From Candidatus Neomicrothrix sp. UBA4742 (GTDB lineage Bacteria > Actinomycetota > Acidimicrobiia > Acidimicrobiales > Acidimicrobilacustridaceae), in contig DHIQ01000090.1 in assembly GCA_002403895.1 (NCBI GenBank), positions 1 through 6,742 on the forward strand: a DNA stretch of 6,742 nucleotides. The letters run 5' to 3'. The notes beneath the pieces were generated by a model. That model was not told where the DNA came from, searched no databases, and saw only the letters and a program-made list of their open reading frames with translations. The position numbers were made by a program, and so were the translations under genes. Positions 5,666-6,742 of the stretch are shown in pieces; position 1 is the first letter of the stretch; each line of letters starts with the position of its first letter.

Positions 5666-6742
5666 TCATGAGTACGGCGTGAACTTGGAACAGAGGGTGA
5701 CGACGTCATCGCGGACGGCCGCCAGTTCGTGGTCGTCGGTCCGGGATCGCAGGGCCCGGGCGATGAGGGCGGCGACGGTCACCATCTCGGTCTCGGTCAT
5801 ACCTTGGGTGGTGACCGACGGCGTACCGATGCGCAGGCCCGAGGTCACGAACGGACTGCGGGGATCATCGGGAATCGTGTTGCGGTTGAGCGTGATGCCG
5901 GCCCGGTCGAGGACGTTCTGGGCTTCCTTGCCCGTCAGTTCCTCGTCGAACGACCGCAGATCGACCAGCATGAGGTGGTTGTCGGTACCACCCGACACCA
6001 GCCGGAAGCCCTCGCCCGCGAGTGCCTCGGCCAGCGCGGCGGCGTTGGCCACGATCTGGCGGGCGTAGACCGCGAACGACGGATCGGCCGCCTCACGAAA
6101 GGCCACGGCCTTGGCCGCGATGACGTGTTCGAGTGGCCCGCCCTGGAGGCCGGGAAACATGGCTTTGTCGATGGCCGGACCGAACTCGGCCTTGCTGAGC
6201 ACGCACCCACCCCGCGGCCCGCGCAGCGTCTTGTGGGTCGTGAAGGTGACCACATCGGCGAACGGCACCGGGTTGGGATGCACTCCCCCGACGATGAGCC
6301 CGGCGATGTGGGCGGCATCGAACATCAACAGGGCACCGGCCTCATCGGCGATGCTGCGCAGGACCTCGGGGTCGATGATGCGGGAGTAGGCGGTGGCGCC
6401 GGCGACGATCAGCTTGGGTCGCTCAGCCAGGGCCAGGTCGCGGATCTGGTCGTAGTCGAGTCGCTCGTCGCTGGGCGTCACCCCGTAGGCCACGAAGTTG
6501 TAGAGCCGGCCACTGATGTTCGCCGGCGAGCCATGAGTGAGGTGACCACCGTGGTCGAGGCTCATGCCCATGACCTTGTCACCGGGCTCGAGCAACGCCA
6601 GATACACCGCCACGTTGGCGTTGGCCCCCGAGTGCGGCTGGACATTGGCCCACTCGGCCCCGAACAGGGCCTTCACCCTGTCCCGAGCGAGATCCTCGAC
6701 CTCGTCGATGTGGACGTTGCCGCCGTAGTAGCGCTTGCCCGG
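5666..6742 (-). CDS. glyA: Serine hydroxymethyltransferase, C-terminal part (N-terminus outside the window)
   Basis: A cytoplasmic PLP enzyme that interconverts serine plus tetrahydrofolate with glycine plus 5,10-methylene-tetrahydrofolate, the main source of one-carbon units. 358 residues are visible, starting at [19 protein letters not shown], which matches E. coli GlyA from about residue 60, so roughly 58 residues are missing. Landmarks: [11 protein letters not shown] (33-43), the block [11 protein letters not shown] (63-73), D142 and H145 in DAAHIAGL (E. coli D200 and H203), and the Schiff-base lysine K171 in [12 protein letters not shown], 29 residues after D142 as in E. coli. [13 protein letters not shown] and [12 protein letters not shown] close the folate and PLP pocket. 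The protein ends normally at FTPYS. An internal GTG at 6676 could be mistaken for a start, but homology continues upstream to the window edge. No frameshift or missing catalytic residue is seen. It lies 94 bp before wecA. Confidence 0.97.
   Translation of the reverse strand, partial: PGKRYYGGNVHIDEVEDLARDRVKALFGAEWANVQPHSGANANVAVYLALLEPGDKVMGMSLDHGGHLTHGSPANISGRLYNFVAYGVTPSDERLDYDQIRDLALAERPKLIVAGATAYSRIIDPEVLRSIADEAGALLMFDAAHIAGLIVGGVHPNPVPFADVVTFTTHKTLRGPRGGCVLSKAEFGPAIDKAMFPGLQGGPLEHVIAAKAVAFREAADPSFAVYARQIVANAAALAEALAGEGFRLVSGGTDNHLMLVDLRSFDEELTGKEAQNVLDRAGITLNRNTIPDDPRSPFVTSGLRIGTPSVTTQGMTETEMVTVAALIARALRSRTDDHELAAVRDDVVTLCSKFTPYS

Noticed and set aside
5572..5709. 46-residue N-terminal extension of wecA, overlapping the glyA end
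   Set aside because: The added sequence is low-complexity S/R/G-rich and is not needed for the fold. The ATG at 5571 begins just before the first membrane helix.
5666..6676. A complete 336-residue glyA starting at GTG 6676
   Set aside because: Conserved sequence (PGKRYYGG and following) continues in frame upstream to the window edge, so the GTG is an internal valine codon.

Overview
This is a GC-rich bacterial window in which every gene lies on the minus strand, so the locus reads from right to left. It holds the 3' part of glyA, a WecA/TagO-type glycosyl-1-phosphate transferase, and the first two-thirds of an F1Fo ATP synthase operon: atpZ-like, atpI-like, atpB, atpE, atpF, atpH and the 5' part of atpA. 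Frequent GTG and TTG starts, strong GC bias at third positions and a wecA homologue directly upstream of the atp genes (as in mycobacteria) suggest an actinobacterium. AtpF and AtpH are separate proteins here, whereas mycobacteria have a b-delta fusion. That would fit a deep actinobacterial lineage such as Acidimicrobiia, but this placement is inference.

Layout in transcription order. glyA (6742 to 5666) enters from the right edge, lacking about 58 N-terminal residues. A 94-bp gap with two overlapping potential hairpins leads to wecA (5571 to 4387). A 237-bp intergenic region follows, the longest non-coding stretch in the window. It contains a terminator-like hairpin after wecA, a C-rich/G-rich tract, a candidate promoter and a leader hairpin. 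The operon then runs atpZ-like (4149 to 3865), atpI-like (3872 to 3438, 8-bp overlap), atpB (3434 to 2664, 3-bp gap), atpE (2604 to 2347), atpF (2338 to 1676, 8-bp gap), atpH (1626 to 1084) and atpA (999 to the left edge). No gene-free stretch exceeds 300 bases.

AtpB, AtpE and AtpF form the membrane Fo sector, with a proton-type c subunit. AtpH is the peripheral-stalk subunit that ties b to the F1 head, and AtpA is the non-catalytic alpha subunit. The gamma, beta and epsilon genes presumably follow beyond the left edge. The two small membrane proteins at the front are AtpZ/AtpI-type accessory proteins associated with c-ring assembly or Mg2+ supply. GlyA (serine/glycine and one-carbon metabolism) and the WecA-like enzyme (first lipid-linked sugar step of a cell-envelope polymer) are neighbours with no obvious biochemical link to ATP synthesis.

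The gene content is ordinary and I see no new multi-gene system. Four things deserve a second look: the b subunit carries a predicted signal peptide and a two-cysteine extracytoplasmic segment; every atp junction with room for one contains an inverted repeat, the strongest being a perfect 24-nt repeat between atpF and atpH; both atpB and atpE must start at TTG; and overlapping hairpins sit just before a wecA start that lacks a clear ribosome-binding site.
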